Assembly (NCBI RefSeq): GCF_014844055.1
Contig: NZ_CP062167.1
Location: 2,185,501-2,249,500, forward strand
DNA length: 64,000 nucleotides
DNA from: Aureimonas sp. OT7
GTDB taxonomy: Bacteria; Pseudomonadota; Alphaproteobacteria; Rhizobiales; Rhizobiaceae
Direction of reading: 5' to 3'
The notes beneath the pieces are model-generated. The model saw only the letters and a list, made by a program, of their open reading frames with translations, did not search any database and was not told the DNA's origin. Of this stretch, positions 16,833 to 26,801 are shown one piece after another (within the stretch, counting starts at the first letter, position 1; the number at the start of each line of letters is the position of its first letter). A program made the position numbers and the translations under genes.

Positions 16833-18767
16833 CTACCAGTGCACGCGCGCGACGGCGTAGGGTTTCAACGTCAGCGTCGGGCCCGAGTGGGGCTTCGATA
16901 GGGTTTCCGCGGCGTCCGGCGTCCGGCTGGCCACCTCGAAACTGTCTTCGTCCAGCATGAAGACGCCGGCCGCGTTTGCCGGAAGCTGCACGCGGTTTTC
17001 CTGGCCGGTCCGGTTGGCGATCCAGAGGATCGTTTCGTCCTTTCCTTGCACGGCAAGCGCCTCGACGGTGTCGCCATGCGAAACGGACAAGCGGGGCAAC
17101 CCTTGAAGGGCGGCCAGGCCGCGCAGCACGTGGAAAGCGGGAAACAGGCCGCCGGCCCGATCGTACCATGGTTGGGGCCAGTCCTGCGGCGTCCATATCA
17201 GGCCGAACGGGCCGGTCGGCGCGCCCATGGCGATGGCGCTCGCACCGCCGTCGCCAAACCGGGCGATATAGCCCAGCATCCAGGCGGCCCCCAGAAGGCC
17301 GCGCTGGCGGGGGTCATTGAAGTTCATCGCCTGTCGAATATTGGCCGGGTTGGCCATCGGCGCATCCCCATAGGGGTTCATGCGCATGCCGATGGCGCTG
17401 GGGCCAACGGCGATCGGTTTGCCGGCGGCGATGGCCCGTGCACTGTCGGCGATGGCGGGGAGGGATTCCAGCCCTTCCATGATCGAGTGATCGTCGCCCG
17501 CATGCAGCGTCGCCGTGGTGGTAAAGCTGACGATATCGAGAAGGTCGGCAGGCGGGCGCTTGCGGTTCATCTCGGTGAAATAGCTGAACATGCCGCCGCC
17601 GATGCGCGCGCCCGGAAAGGCCCGTCGCGCCGCCTCGAACATCTGGCGTGGCGGCGGGGCATCGGGCCATACGCTGCCTGGCAGCGTGCATTTGAGGTCG
17701 GGCGCCGGCGAGACGAGGACGGTGGCGAAGGGCCGTCCCAGGGCGTCCACACAGGCGCCGAGCGCCGACAATTCGGCTTCGAAGCCGTCGACGGACTGGA
17801 CGACCGCCTCCAGCCAGATTTCGCCTCCCAGCATCCGCGCGGTCTCCACGAGGGCGCCGAGGGTGGCCTCGTCATGGCCGAGCGCGGGATTGTAGTGGCA
17901 GATGATCTGTCCCGGCCGGATCGTCGACAGCAGGTCGGCCTGCCCGCGCGCGGCTTCGATTTCGGAAGGGTCGAGGCCGTAGCCGATGGACGGCATCGTT
18001 CCTGCCACGGGGCCGACAGACACGCGCTCTTCGGCCGTATCCGCCTTCGCCACCGCCGATGCGCCGCCGACGGTCAGCGTCACGGCCTGCGCGATGCGCT
18101 GGCCCTTGTCCAGCGTGTAGGGCCATGGCAGCGCCAGGGGACGCACATAGGTCTTGTAGGAGGCGTCGGTCCAGTTGCGCTGGTCTTCCATTTCATAGAC
18201 GTCGCCTTCCATCCGGCAGGTGACGGACAGGCCCGGCGCCGCTTCATGCGTCAGGGCACGCAGGTTCATCATCGGCTGCACGGGGTCGATCAAGTGCGGG
18301 AAGGTGCCATCTTCGATGGTCCCGTCGGCATGTTCGATCCGCACCGCGCGGCCGGCGACGCCGACGATGGGATGCAGCACCACGAAGCCGGTGCGATTGG
18401 TAAGGAAATCGGTATCGGCCGATCCATCGGCGCTGAAGGTGAGTTGCCCGGCGGTGGTGGCGGAAATCCGCGCGCTGTAGCGGAAGGCCTGCGCCTCGTC
18501 CCGTGCCACCGCGTCGTAGGTGACGCTGAACCCGTCGGCGGTCTCGTCGACGATGAGGTTTTCGATTGTCGGGTTGTAGGTGCCCCAGTTTCTGTCCCGC
18601 ACGATAAAGGAAATTGCGCGGATCAGCTCTACGCCATTGAAGCGGATATGCCGCAGGTTTCCTGCGTCCAGTTCTGCCGTAAGGCTGCCTGCGGTGAGGA
18701 TGCGGGGACGGGGCGCGGGCTCGTCCGTTCCGAACAGGCGGACGGAAATGGAGGGTTCCTGCGTCAT
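16833..18767 (-). CDS. apnL: probable D-apionate lactonase
   Basis: The 644-residue protein resembles the ApnL family described in D-apiose catabolism. The N-terminal beta-rich part has GTYNPTIENL, VVLHPIVGVAGR and EDQRNWTDASYKTYVRPL; the middle looks like a barrel (GYGLDPSE, ICHYNP, VLVSPAPD) and the end is a small beta domain. The assignment rests on recalled family similarity. The start overlaps the permease stop (ATGA), so it is the last gene of a minus-strand operon for a GntR/FadR regulator, binding protein, ATPase and permease. Later pathway genes are not seen here. Confidence 0.68.
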   Translation of the reverse strand: MTQEPSISVRLFGTDEPAPRPRILTAGSLTAELDAGNLRHIRFNGVELIRAISFIVRDRNWGTYNPTIENLIVDETADGFSVTYDAVARDEAQAFRYSARISATTAGQLTFSADGSADTDFLTNRTGFVVLHPIVGVAGRAVRIEHADGTIEDGTFPHLIDPVQPMMNLRALTHEAAPGLSVTCRMEGDVYEMEDQRNWTDASYKTYVRPLALPWPYTLDKGQRIAQAVTLTVGGASAVAKADTAEERVSVGPVAGTMPSIGYGLDPSEIEAARGQADLLSTIRPGQIICHYNPALGHDEATLGALVETARMLGGEIWLEAVVQSVDGFEAELSALGACVDALGRPFATVLVSPAPDLKCTLPGSVWPDAPPPRQMFEAARRAFPGARIGGGMFSYFTEMNRKRPPADLLDIVSFTTTATLHAGDDHSIMEGLESLPAIADSARAIAAGKPIAVGPSAIGMRMNPYGDAPMANPANIRQAMNFNDPRQRGLLGAAWMLGYIARFGDGGASAIAMGAPTGPFGLIWTPQDWPQPWYDRAGGLFPAFHVLRGLAALQGLPRLSVSHGDTVEALAVQGKDETILWIANRTGQENRVQLPANAAGVFMLDEDSFEVASRTPDAAETLSKPHSGPTLTLKPYAVARVHW

Positions 18768-19747
18768 GGATTGACCTTCGAGCTTACGAGGCGTTCGGCC
18801 AGGAGGGCGGCGATGATGATCGTGCCGATGGCGGTTCCCTGCCAGAAGGGCGAAACGCCCATCAGGTTCAGGCCATTGCGGATCATGACCATGATGAACA
18901 CGCCGAACAGCGTGCCGATGATCGAGCCGCGTCCGCCATACAGGCTGGCGCCGCCGATGACGACCGCCGCAATGGCGTCGAGTTCCATCGCATTGCCCAT
19001 CAGCGGGTCGGCCGACAGAAGCTGGGCGATGGAGAAGGTGATCGCAACGGCCGAAAGAGCCCCGGAGATCACGTAGGGCAGGACGGCGTAGAAAAGAACG
19101 CTCAGGCCGGCTGCCCGTGCGGCCTCCTTGTTGGAGCCGACGGCATAGATGGTGCGTCCGCCCTTGGTGTAGCCGAGATACAGGAACGCGACGAGGTAGA
19201 GCGCCAGCAGGAAGAGGACGTTGGTGGGCACTCCGAGCACCGTCGTGTAGACGATGGACTGCATCGCGTCCGGGATGGTCGAGATGGCCGTCTGCCCGGA
19301 CAGGATGTAGGCAAGGCTGCGGCCGATAGCCATGACGCCCAGCGTGACCACGAAGGCCGCGAGGCCGAAGACGTTGATGAGCAGGCCGGACACAAGTCCG
19401 ATGAAGCCACCCGCGGCAACGGCTAGCGCGATTGCCGGCACGATCGGCATTTCGCGCAGGGCCAGCCCCAGGATGATGCCCGTCAGCCCGGCGACGGACC
19501 CGACGGACAGATCGATGCCGCCGGTCAGGATCACGAAGGTCATGCCCACGGCCACGATGCCGATGACGACGGACTGGTCCAGCATGTTGAAGACGTTGGA
19601 TTGCGTCAGGAAATACGGCGACATGAGCGACAGGCAGAAGGCGATCAGCAGCGCCAGAAGTGTCATGCGAACCTCGAGCCGGCCGATCAGCCTGCGGCCG
19701 ATGGAGCGGCCGGGGCTCGATCTGGGGGAAGCGGTATCTGCGGTCAT
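18764..19747 (-). CDS. sugar ABC transporter permease (RbsC type)
   Basis: The 327-residue membrane protein has about eight to ten hydrophobic helices and the RbsC/BPD_transp_2 signatures VGMTFVILTGGIDLSVGSVAGL and GGASLYGGRGSIIGTLFG. It forms the channel of a pentose/hexose-type importer with the neighbouring ATPase and binding protein. ATG at 19747 was preferred because GAGGTT lies upstream; a TTG at 19762 would overlap the ATPase stop. It overlaps the lactonase gene by four bases. Confidence 0.93.
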   Translation of the reverse strand: MTADTASPRSSPGRSIGRRLIGRLEVRMTLLALLIAFCLSLMSPYFLTQSNVFNMLDQSVVIGIVAVGMTFVILTGGIDLSVGSVAGLTGIILGLALREMPIVPAIALAVAAGGFIGLVSGLLINVFGLAAFVVTLGVMAIGRSLAYILSGQTAISTIPDAMQSIVYTTVLGVPTNVLFLLALYLVAFLYLGYTKGGRTIYAVGSNKEAARAAGLSVLFYAVLPYVISGALSAVAITFSIAQLLSADPLMGNAMELDAIAAVVIGGASLYGGRGSIIGTLFGVFIMVMIRNGLNLMGVSPFWQGTAIGTIIIAALLAERLVSSKVNP

Positions 19748-19758
19748 GTCCGTGAACC

Positions 19759-21654
19759 TCAAAGCGTTTGCGCCATCGCGTCGATATGGCTGCGGATCGT
19801 TTCCGGCGCGGGAAGGGGCGCGCCGTCCGGCAGGCTGATGCCGACCCAGCCGAAATCATGCCCGCGCGCACTGCGCATCTGCGTCAGCAGGGTTGCGCGG
19901 CCGCTGGCCGCATCGGTTACGAAGCCGGTTTCGCGGCGGGCGAGGGCCGAAGGAATGTGCGTCTGATCGAAGCGGCGCGCCTCGCCACTGCGAAAGCCGG
20001 GGTCGGCGTTGGCGTTTTCCACGACCGCGTTCAGGCAGATCAGGCTGTCTTCTTCCATAAGGGCCCAGAAGCCCGCGCCGCCATGCTGGCGGGCAAGATT
20101 GCGCAGCAGTTCGGTGTTGCGCACCATGGAGGTGCGAGGCGCGGCCAGAAGCGTCAGCTTTTCCTCGTCCAGCATGGCGCTGGGCACGTCCGCGATGGAG
20201 CGCCCGTCGCTGATGACGACGACCCGGTCGGCAAGGCCGAGCAGCTCCTCGAAGTCGGACGAGACGATCACAAGCGCCACGCCTTGCGCCGCGACCTCGC
20301 GGAGCATGGCGTAAATGCCGGCCCTGGTGCCGATATCGACGCCCTTGGTCGGTTCGTCCAGAATAAGCACGCGCGGCTCCAGAAGCAGCCATCGGGCGAT
20401 GATCACCTTCTGCTGCATGCCGCCCGAGAAGTTCAGCATGGAGGCGTCCATGAGCCGCTCTTCGGGCAGGCCCAGGCTGGCCAGGAGGCGCGATACCTGC
20501 TTGTCGCGGGCGCGGTAATTGCAGAAGAATCCGCGATGGGCGCCGAGATGGGCGAGAAGCAGGTTCTCGCGGACCGAAAAGTCCGGAACGATGTTCTGGC
20601 TGCGCCTGTCCTCGGCCACGAAGCCCAGCCCGGCCCGCATCGCCTTGTCGGGCCGTTCGGCGGGCAGGGGCTTGCCCTCCAGCATGACCGTGCCGCCGTC
20701 ACGCTTGCGCAGGCCGAAGATGGCCTCGATGGTTTCGGAGCGGCCGGCGCCGACAAGCCCGCCGAGCCCGAGGATTTCGCCCTTGCGGACGGCAAAGGAT
20801 ACGTCGCGCACCAGTGGCGCGGATGCCAGGTTGCGGACGTCGAGCGCGGGCTCGCCGCCCGGCTGGGGCAGCGCGGCACCCTCGCGGTGATAGATCGATT
20901 GCAGGTCGCTTCCCACCATCGCGCGGATCAGCTCTGCCTGGCTGAGGCTGGCGGTGGGGCGCGCATCCATGACGGTGCGCCCCTCGCGCATCACCGTGAC
21001 GCGGTCGGTTATGGAGAAAACCTCTTCCAGCCGGTGCGACACGAAGACGAGGCCCCGGCCCTGGGCACGAAGGCGCTCCATGACCTCGAACAGGCGTTCC
21101 ACCTCGCCCGGGCTGAGCGCGGCGGTCGGCTCGTCGAAGATGATGAGCTTTGCGCGCACGCCCAGCGCCTTGGCGATCTCGACAAGCTGTTTCTGCGCCG
21201 AGGACAGGGTTCGCACCTCCCTGTCGAAAGGCAGCCCTTCACGCTGGCCGAGAGCATCGAGGATGACTTCTCCCTGTTGTCGCAGGGCGCGATAGTCGAG
21301 CCGGCCGGGACGGCCGAGTTCCGGCAGGAACATGTTCTCCAGCACCGTCAGGTCCGGCACGAGGCTCGTTTCCTGCATGACGATGGCGATGCCGGCCTGC
21401 AGCGCATCGCGCGTGCTGCGCATGTGGATGTCATGGCCGCGATAGGTGATGTCGCCGGTATCGGCCATGATGTGACCGGAGATCACCTTCGACAGGGTCG
21501 ATTTGCCCGCCCCGTTTGCGCCGAGCAACCCATGCACCTCGCCCTCCCGAAGCTCGAAGTCGGCTCCGGCCAAAGCGCGCGTGCGCTCGAAAGTCTTGGT
21601 CAGTCCGCGCGCGCTGAGAAGGATGTCCCCGCGCGCCTCATCCGCATCCACCAC
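19759..21654 (-). CDS. sugar ABC transporter ATPase with C-terminal extension
   Basis: Two RbsA-type ATPase modules are present: Walker A GANGAGKST (~45-53), signature LSSAQ (~151) and DEPTA (~174), then a degenerate second loop GLVGAGRSE (~299), FSGGM (~409) and DEPTKG (~433). Such proteins usually end near residue 500-510; this one continues about 125 residues with a mixed alpha/beta pattern of unknown fold. GTG at 21654 was chosen for the GGAG seven bases upstream; another GTG lies at 21705. It sits between the binding-protein and permease genes. Confidence 0.9.
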   Translation of the reverse strand: MVDADEARGDILLSARGLTKTFERTRALAGADFELREGEVHGLLGANGAGKSTLSKVISGHIMADTGDITYRGHDIHMRSTRDALQAGIAIVMQETSLVPDLTVLENMFLPELGRPGRLDYRALRQQGEVILDALGQREGLPFDREVRTLSSAQKQLVEIAKALGVRAKLIIFDEPTAALSPGEVERLFEVMERLRAQGRGLVFVSHRLEEVFSITDRVTVMREGRTVMDARPTASLSQAELIRAMVGSDLQSIYHREGAALPQPGGEPALDVRNLASAPLVRDVSFAVRKGEILGLGGLVGAGRSETIEAIFGLRKRDGGTVMLEGKPLPAERPDKAMRAGLGFVAEDRRSQNIVPDFSVRENLLLAHLGAHRGFFCNYRARDKQVSRLLASLGLPEERLMDASMLNFSGGMQQKVIIARWLLLEPRVLILDEPTKGVDIGTRAGIYAMLREVAAQGVALVIVSSDFEELLGLADRVVVISDGRSIADVPSAMLDEEKLTLLAAPRTSMVRNTELLRNLARQHGGAGFWALMEEDSLICLNAVVENANADPGFRSGEARRFDQTHIPSALARRETGFVTDAASGRATLLTQMRSARGHDFGWVGISLPDGAPLPAPETIRSHIDAMAQTL

Positions 21655-21727
21655 GTCGCATCTCCGCAGGTCGAACCATGAGGCCGGCAGGCCGCGCCGA
21701 AACACGGCCTGCCGGATATGGGTGGTC

Positions 21728-22711
21728 TCAGACTTCGTTTGCGAAGACGGTTTCCTTCACCGTCGGCAGTTCCTCGGCGATGTTCTTGCTTGTGACGGCA
21801 AGGATGGGAACGGTAATTTCCTTTTCGGGCGTCTTGCCGTCCAGGACGTCGATCATCGCTTCGCCGGAGCGCACGCCCATCAGGTAGGGCTGCTGCATGC
21901 CGGACACGACGAGCTCGCCCGACTCCAGCAACGGGACGAAGTCGGGGATGCCGTCGAAGGCCGCCACCAGGACTTCGCCGTCCTTGCGCGCCGCCTTGAT
22001 GGCACGCAGGGCGCCCATGGCCGGCTGGTCGGTCTGGATGAAAAGACCGCGCAGCCCGGGATTGGCGGTCAGGATGTCCTGCGTGAACTTGAAGGTCTCG
22101 TCGGTGGTGTAGCTCTGCATCTGCTGCATGCCGGCCTCGCGGCCGGTGAAGCCGCCTTCCTTCAGTCCGTCCAGGAAGCCCTGGGTGCGGGCCTGACCGT
22201 TCTTGCGAGCCTGCGAGATGGCCACGATGGCGACGTCGCCGCCCTCCCAGCCCTTCTCCTTCAGCGCCGCGGCCAGCGCGGTGCCCACATCGTGCGCGCC
22301 ACGATAATTGTCGGAGATGATGAAGGAGGCATACTCGCCGCTATTGGTGCCGATATCGGCAATGACGACCGGAATGCCCGCGCGCTGCGCAAGCTGCAGC
22401 ACGCTGGGCGCCGTCGAGGAATCGGTGGGGGAAATGATGATGCCGCCCACGCCGCGCGTGATGGAGTCCTGCGCGTTCTGCAACTGGGTCTGTGCGCTGT
22501 TGTGGGAATCCAGCGCCTGATAGCCGTAGCCCTTGGCTTTCACCGCGCTTTCGATGCCCTTGGACAGATAGCGCCAGAAAGGCAGGTCGAGGCCGGGCGT
22601 CAGGTAGACGATGTCCTTGCCCTGCGCGATGGCCGAGGTGAAGGCCGAGAAACCGGTGCTTGCCAGGACGGCGCCGCCGATGGCCAGCTTGAAGACTGTT
22701 CTGCGTTCCAT
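21728..22711 (-). CDS. periplasmic sugar-binding protein (RbsB-like)
   Basis: The 327-residue protein starts with a signal peptide (ERRTVFKLAIGGAVLASTGF...AIAQG), followed by the type I periplasmic binding fold: DIVYLTPGLDLPFW, GGIIISPTDSST, AGIPVVIADIGT, VAAFDGIPDFVPLLESGE and VSGMQQPYLMGVRSGEAM. It should deliver a sugar or sugar acid to the adjacent permease/ATPase; the apnL neighbour suggests apiose, apionate or a related branched pentose derivative. The ATG at 22711 has a strong GGGAGGAG binding site. Confidence 0.93.
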   Translation of the reverse strand: MERRTVFKLAIGGAVLASTGFSAFTSAIAQGKDIVYLTPGLDLPFWRYLSKGIESAVKAKGYGYQALDSHNSAQTQLQNAQDSITRGVGGIIISPTDSSTAPSVLQLAQRAGIPVVIADIGTNSGEYASFIISDNYRGAHDVGTALAAALKEKGWEGGDVAIVAISQARKNGQARTQGFLDGLKEGGFTGREAGMQQMQSYTTDETFKFTQDILTANPGLRGLFIQTDQPAMGALRAIKAARKDGEVLVAAFDGIPDFVPLLESGELVVSGMQQPYLMGVRSGEAMIDVLDGKTPEKEITVPILAVTSKNIAEELPTVKETVFANEV

Positions 22712-22754
22712 TTCGTGTTCTCCTCCCGAACGAAATGTTGAATTTTCCAGGGTT

Positions 22755-23552
22755 TCAGGCTTGGCGCCACCGGTCTTTGCCGGTCTGGGCGCCGCTTGCG
22801 ATCGGGGGCGCCTGGCCCTCCATGACCGAACGCGTCGTGGTGTAGATGCGGCCGGTGTGGACAGAAAAGGCCGATACCGCGGCATTTGCATCTCCGGCCT
22901 CGATGGCGGAGACGATGGCCTCGTGTTCGGCGTAGCTGCGGCCGATCGCGTCGGGCTGGCCGATAGCCCGGCGCCTGTACTCCATCATGTAGGTGTAGAG
23001 GTCGGTTGCGAAGTCGGCCAGAAGGCGGTTGCCCGGCGCGCGATAGATCGCGACATGGAATTCGCGGTCGCAGATCAGGAAGCGGACCGGGTCGTCCAGC
23101 ATGCCGGCCTGCGCCTGCAGCAGCTCGCGCAGGGTGCGGCAAAGCCGGGGGCTCGCACTATGGGCGACATCCGCAACCAGCTTCTGCTCCACCAGGATGC
23201 GTGCCGAATGGACGCTGTCGATGTCATAGGCGTCTATGGCGCGCGCAAGGGCCAGACCCACCGTGACAGGCCCGACATCGGCACGGAGAACGCGGGTGCG
23301 CGCGCCGTGGCTGACTTCGAGGATACCGCGCGCCGCAAGGGTCTGGATGGCGCCGCGCACCGCCTCGCGGCTGACGTTCAGCGCCAACGCCAGGTCGCGC
23401 TCTCCCGGCAGTGTATCGCCGACTTGCAGGATACCGCTGGCGACGAGGGTCGAGAGCTTGTCGGCGATGACTTCGCGAATGGGCGTGCGCACAATCCCCT
23501 CGCGGAAGATCGGCAGGTCGGACAGCTGCAGCGTATGCCCCGCAGAACCCAT
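22755..23552 (-). CDS. FadR/GntR family transcriptional regulator
   Basis: The 265-residue protein has an N-terminal winged helix (REVIADKLSTLVASGIL..GERDLALALNVSREAVRGAIQTL) and a helical FCD ligand-binding domain with the histidines expected for metal or ligand contact (DREFHVAIYRA, YAEHEAIVSAIEAGD). It begins the transporter-lactonase operon and a FadR-type palindrome lies 18 bases upstream of its start, so autoregulation and sugar-acid control are likely (inference). Confidence 0.9.
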   Translation of the reverse strand: MGSAGHTLQLSDLPIFREGIVRTPIREVIADKLSTLVASGILQVGDTLPGERDLALALNVSREAVRGAIQTLAARGILEVSHGARTRVLRADVGPVTVGLALARAIDAYDIDSVHSARILVEQKLVADVAHSASPRLCRTLRELLQAQAGMLDDPVRFLICDREFHVAIYRAPGNRLLADFATDLYTYMMEYRRRAIGQPDAIGRSYAEHEAIVSAIEAGDANAAVSAFSVHTGRIYTTTRSVMEGQAPPIASGAQTGKDRWRQA

Positions 23553-23569
23553 GACGCCCTCTGATGAAC

Positions 23570-23580
23570 TGGTTGGACCA
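23570..23580. promoter_or_regulatory. candidate FadR-type operator
   Basis: TGGTTGGACCA is a perfect TGGT-N3-ACCA palindrome, matching the TNGTNNNACNA consensus of FadR-subfamily GntR regulators. It lies just upstream of the regulator gene at the head of the minus-strand operon. Confidence 0.7.
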
Positions 23581-23652
23581 GTAGACCACTTCAGAGAATG
23601 ACGAAACGTCGCACCTGTCAAGATACTGCGAAAGCGGTAGAGCCGGCTGCGG

Positions 23653-24813
23653 TCAGGCGTCCGGCATGGGGACGATTTCAACCCTGCGGTTTCGGTAGAC
23701 GAGCGCGGACTGGCCGGAAAGAAGCTCCAGCGCACGCTTTCCGAAAATGTCCCGGCGCCAGCCCGACAACGCGGGAATCGGCGCCGCCTCGCCATGGACG
23801 GCCAGCTTTTCGAGGTCGTCGCCACTTACGAGGATCTTGGCCGCGACGCCTTCTTCCTCGGTTACGATCTTCAACAGGACCTTGAGAAACTCGACCGCTG
23901 CAGCCGTGCCTTCGGGCAGGGCCGGCGGGCGGGGCAAAGCAGGCAGTTCCGCCTTGGGAATGGCCAGTGCGCGCTGAACGCCGGCCAGGATCTCTCGTGC
24001 GGCGGACGAACGCTCGTAGCCGCGCGGAATGGTACGCAGGCGACCGAGCGCCTCTTCGGTGCGGGGCTGCTGCTGGGCGATCTCCTGCAGGGCATCGTCC
24101 TTCAGGACGCGGCCGCGCGGCAGGTTTTTCTGTCGTGCCTCGCGCTCGCGCCAGGCGGCCACCTCCTTGAGCACGGCCAGCTCGATCGGCTTCTTCACCC
24201 GCATCTTGACCCGCGTATAGGCAAGGTCGGGGTGCAGGTCGTAGGTTTCGGGCGCGGTCAATACGGCAAGTTCGCCGTCCAGCCATTCGCGACGATCCTG
24301 CCGATCGATCATGTCGGTCAGGTAGCGGTAGGCATCGCGCAGGTAGGTGACGTCGGCGAGGGCATATTGGAGCTGGCTGGGAGAAAGCGGGCGGGCGCGC
24401 CAGTCGGTGAAGCGCGAGGTCTTGTCGATTCGCCCTTCGGTGGTCCGGGCGACGAGCTGGTCGTAGGCGATCGCCTCGCCGAAGCCGCATACCATGGCCG
24501 CGACCTGCGTATCGAACAGCGGCGCCGGTATGATGTTTCCCAGCTTATAGATGATTTCCACGTCCTGGCGCGCGGCATGGAAGACCTTGACGACGGCGGT
24601 ATCCGCCATCAGCGCGAAGAAGGGGGCGAGGTCCATTCCCTCGGCCAGGGGATCCACCAGGACGGCGCGCTCGTCGCTGGCCATCTGGATCAGACACAGT
24701 TCGGGCCAGAAGGTCGTTTCCCGGATGAACTCGGTGTCCACGGTGACGAATTGCGCCCGGGCAAGGGCGTCGCAGGCTTCGGCAAGGGCGGATGTGGTGG
24801 TGATGGGCTCCAT
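23653..24813 (-). CDS. rnd: ribonuclease D
   Basis: The 386-residue exonuclease carries the DEDD motifs: VDTEFIRETTFWPELCLIQ (Asp, Glu), HAARQDVEIIY (Asp) and YALADVTYLRDAY (Tyr/Asp), followed by HRDC-type helical domains. RNase D trims tRNA precursors at the 3' end. The ATG at 24813 fits family length. It is divergent from aspS, the usual order in Hyphomicrobiales, and lies about 100 bases upstream of the FadR-type regulator without obvious co-regulation. Confidence 0.95.
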   Translation of the reverse strand: MEPITTTSALAEACDALARAQFVTVDTEFIRETTFWPELCLIQMASDERAVLVDPLAEGMDLAPFFALMADTAVVKVFHAARQDVEIIYKLGNIIPAPLFDTQVAAMVCGFGEAIAYDQLVARTTEGRIDKTSRFTDWRARPLSPSQLQYALADVTYLRDAYRYLTDMIDRQDRREWLDGELAVLTAPETYDLHPDLAYTRVKMRVKKPIELAVLKEVAAWREREARQKNLPRGRVLKDDALQEIAQQQPRTEEALGRLRTIPRGYERSSAAREILAGVQRALAIPKAELPALPRPPALPEGTAAAVEFLKVLLKIVTEEEGVAAKILVSGDDLEKLAVHGEAAPIPALSGWRRDIFGKRALELLSGQSALVYRNRRVEIVPMPDA

Positions 24814-24981
24814 GAGGTCTTCATAGATCAACGGCCGGCACCTTTGAACCGCGTTCTGCGGCGGGGACCGCGAAAATCTTGACAGGACAGGCGCGCCATG
24901 CGCTTTTCCGCGCGGATTGAACACCCGACACACGGGACAGGATTGGGCGCGGCTTTCGGCGGCGCCGGGAAGAAAGAGACC

Positions 24982-26769
24982 ATGCATCGCTATCGCAGCC
25001 ACACATGCGCGGCCCTCCGGGCCGCCGACGTCGGAAGCACCGCCCGCCTGTCGGGCTGGGTCCACCGCGTTCGGGACCATGGGGGACTGCTGTTCATCGA
25101 CCTTCGGGATCATTACGGCATCACGCAGATCGTGGTGGACCCGGACTCGCCGGCCTTCGCGACGGCCGAGACCGTGCGCAGCGAGTGGGTGATCCGCGTC
25201 GACGGCGCGGTCAAGGCGCGCTCGCCCGAGACGGTCAACGCCAAACTGCCGACCGGCGAGGTCGAAGTGTTCGCCGCCGAGATCGAGGTGCTCAGCAAGG
25301 CGCGGGAACTGCCTCTCCCCGTCTTCGGAGAGCCGGACTATCCGGAAGATACGCGGCTGAAGTTCCGCTTCCTCGACCTGCGCCGCGAGACGCTGCACCG
25401 GAACATCATGCGCCGCACGCAGATCATCGCCGCGATGCGCCGCCGCATGGGCGAGGCCAGCTTCACAGAATTCTCGACGCCGATCCTGACGGCGTCCTCG
25501 CCGGAGGGCGCGCGCGACTTCCTGGTGCCGTCACGCATCCACCAGGGCAAGTTCTATGCGCTGCCGCAGGCGCCGCAGCAGTACAAGCAGCTCATCATGA
25601 TGAGCGGCTTCGACCGCTACTTCCAGATCGCGCCATGCTTCCGCGACGAGGATCCCCGCGCCGACCGACTGCCGGGCGAGTTCTACCAGCTCGACCTGGA
25701 AATGAGCTTCGTCACGCAGGAAGACATCTTCCAGACGATGGAGCCGGTGATCCGCGGCATCTTCGAGGAATTTTCCGAGGGCAAGCCCGTCTCGCAGGAA
25801 TTCCGCCGCATCCCCTACGACGAGGCGATGCGCAAATACGGCAGCGACAAGCCGGACCTGCGCAACCCCATCGAGATGCAGGCCGTGACCGAGCATTTCG
25901 CCGGTTCGGGCTTCAAGGTGTTCGCAAACATGATCGCGTCCGACCCGTCCGTCGAGGTCTGGGCGATTCCGGCCCGCACCGGTGGCTCGCGCGCCTTCTG
26001 CGACCGCATGAACGGCTGGGCGCAGGGCGAGGGGCAGCCGGGCCTTGGCTACATCTTCTGGCGCGATGAAGACGGCAAGTTCGCCGGCGCCGGCCCGTTG
26101 GCCAAGAACATCGGCGAGGAGCGCACGGAAGCGGTGCGCCAGGCCATGGGGCTCGAGGCCGGTGACGCGTGCTTCTTCGTGGCAGGGCAGCCGAAGAAGT
26201 TCGTCGATTTCGCGGGCGCGGCGCGCACGCGCATCGGCGAGGAACTGAACCTGGTGGACCGCGACCGCTTCGAGCTGGCGTGGATCGTCGATTTCCCCTT
26301 CTTCGAGTGGCAGGAAGAGGAAAAGAAGATCGACTTCTCGCACAACCCGTTCTCCATGCCCCAGGGTGGCATCGAGGCGCTGGAAGGGCAGGAGCCGCTA
26401 ACCATCAAGGCCTTCCAGTACGACATCGTCTGCAACGGCTACGAAATCGCCTCGGGCGGTATCCGCAACCATTTGCCGGAAACCATGGTGAAGGCGTTCG
26501 AGATCGCCGGCTATTCGCGCCAGGACGTGGAAGACCGGTTCGGCGGACTTTACCGGGCCTTCCAGTATGGCGCCCCGCCCCATGGCGGAATGGCGGCCGG
26601 CGTGGACCGGATCGTGATGCTGTTGTGCGGTGTGCGCAACCTGCGTGAGATCACCATGTTCCCGATGAACCAGCAGGCTTACGATCTCTTGATGAACGCA
26701 CCCTCGGAAGCGTCGACGACGCAGCTCCGTGAGCTTGGTATCCGCACGGCGCCGCAGCCCAAGGCCTGA
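24982..26769 (+). CDS. aspS: aspartyl-tRNA synthetase (bacterial type with GAD insert)
   Basis: The 595-residue class II synthetase has an N-terminal OB fold ([21 protein letters not shown]), motif 2 [19 protein letters not shown], a large bacterial insertion (GAD domain), and motif 3 [12 protein letters not shown]. The start at ATG 24982 follows a GAAAGAG binding site; the frame is open upstream but family length supports this choice. Because gatB is present, the enzyme may also charge tRNA(Asn). A bidirectional terminator follows. Confidence 0.97.
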   Translation: MHRYRSHTCAALRAADVGSTARLSGWVHRVRDHGGLLFIDLRDHYGITQIVVDPDSPAFATAETVRSEWVIRVDGAVKARSPETVNAKLPTGEVEVFAAEIEVLSKARELPLPVFGEPDYPEDTRLKFRFLDLRRETLHRNIMRRTQIIAAMRRRMGEASFTEFSTPILTASSPEGARDFLVPSRIHQGKFYALPQAPQQYKQLIMMSGFDRYFQIAPCFRDEDPRADRLPGEFYQLDLEMSFVTQEDIFQTMEPVIRGIFEEFSEGKPVSQEFRRIPYDEAMRKYGSDKPDLRNPIEMQAVTEHFAGSGFKVFANMIASDPSVEVWAIPARTGGSRAFCDRMNGWAQGEGQPGLGYIFWRDEDGKFAGAGPLAKNIGEERTEAVRQAMGLEAGDACFFVAGQPKKFVDFAGAARTRIGEELNLVDRDRFELAWIVDFPFFEWQEEEKKIDFSHNPFSMPQGGIEALEGQEPLTIKAFQYDIVCNGYEIASGGIRNHLPETMVKAFEIAGYSRQDVEDRFGGLYRAFQYGAPPHGGMAAGVDRIVMLLCGVRNLREITMFPMNQQAYDLLMNAPSEASTTQLRELGIRTAPQPKA

Positions 26770-26801
26770 GCGCGCCGCCGATCGCACTGTGAGAACAACA
26801 A

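Noticed and set aside
16833..19871. A 1012-codon open frame on the minus strand
   Set aside because: Only the last 644 codons match a protein family (the lactonase). The upstream part is an out-of-frame reading of the permease gene, and the ATGA overlap at 18764-18767 fixes the true start.
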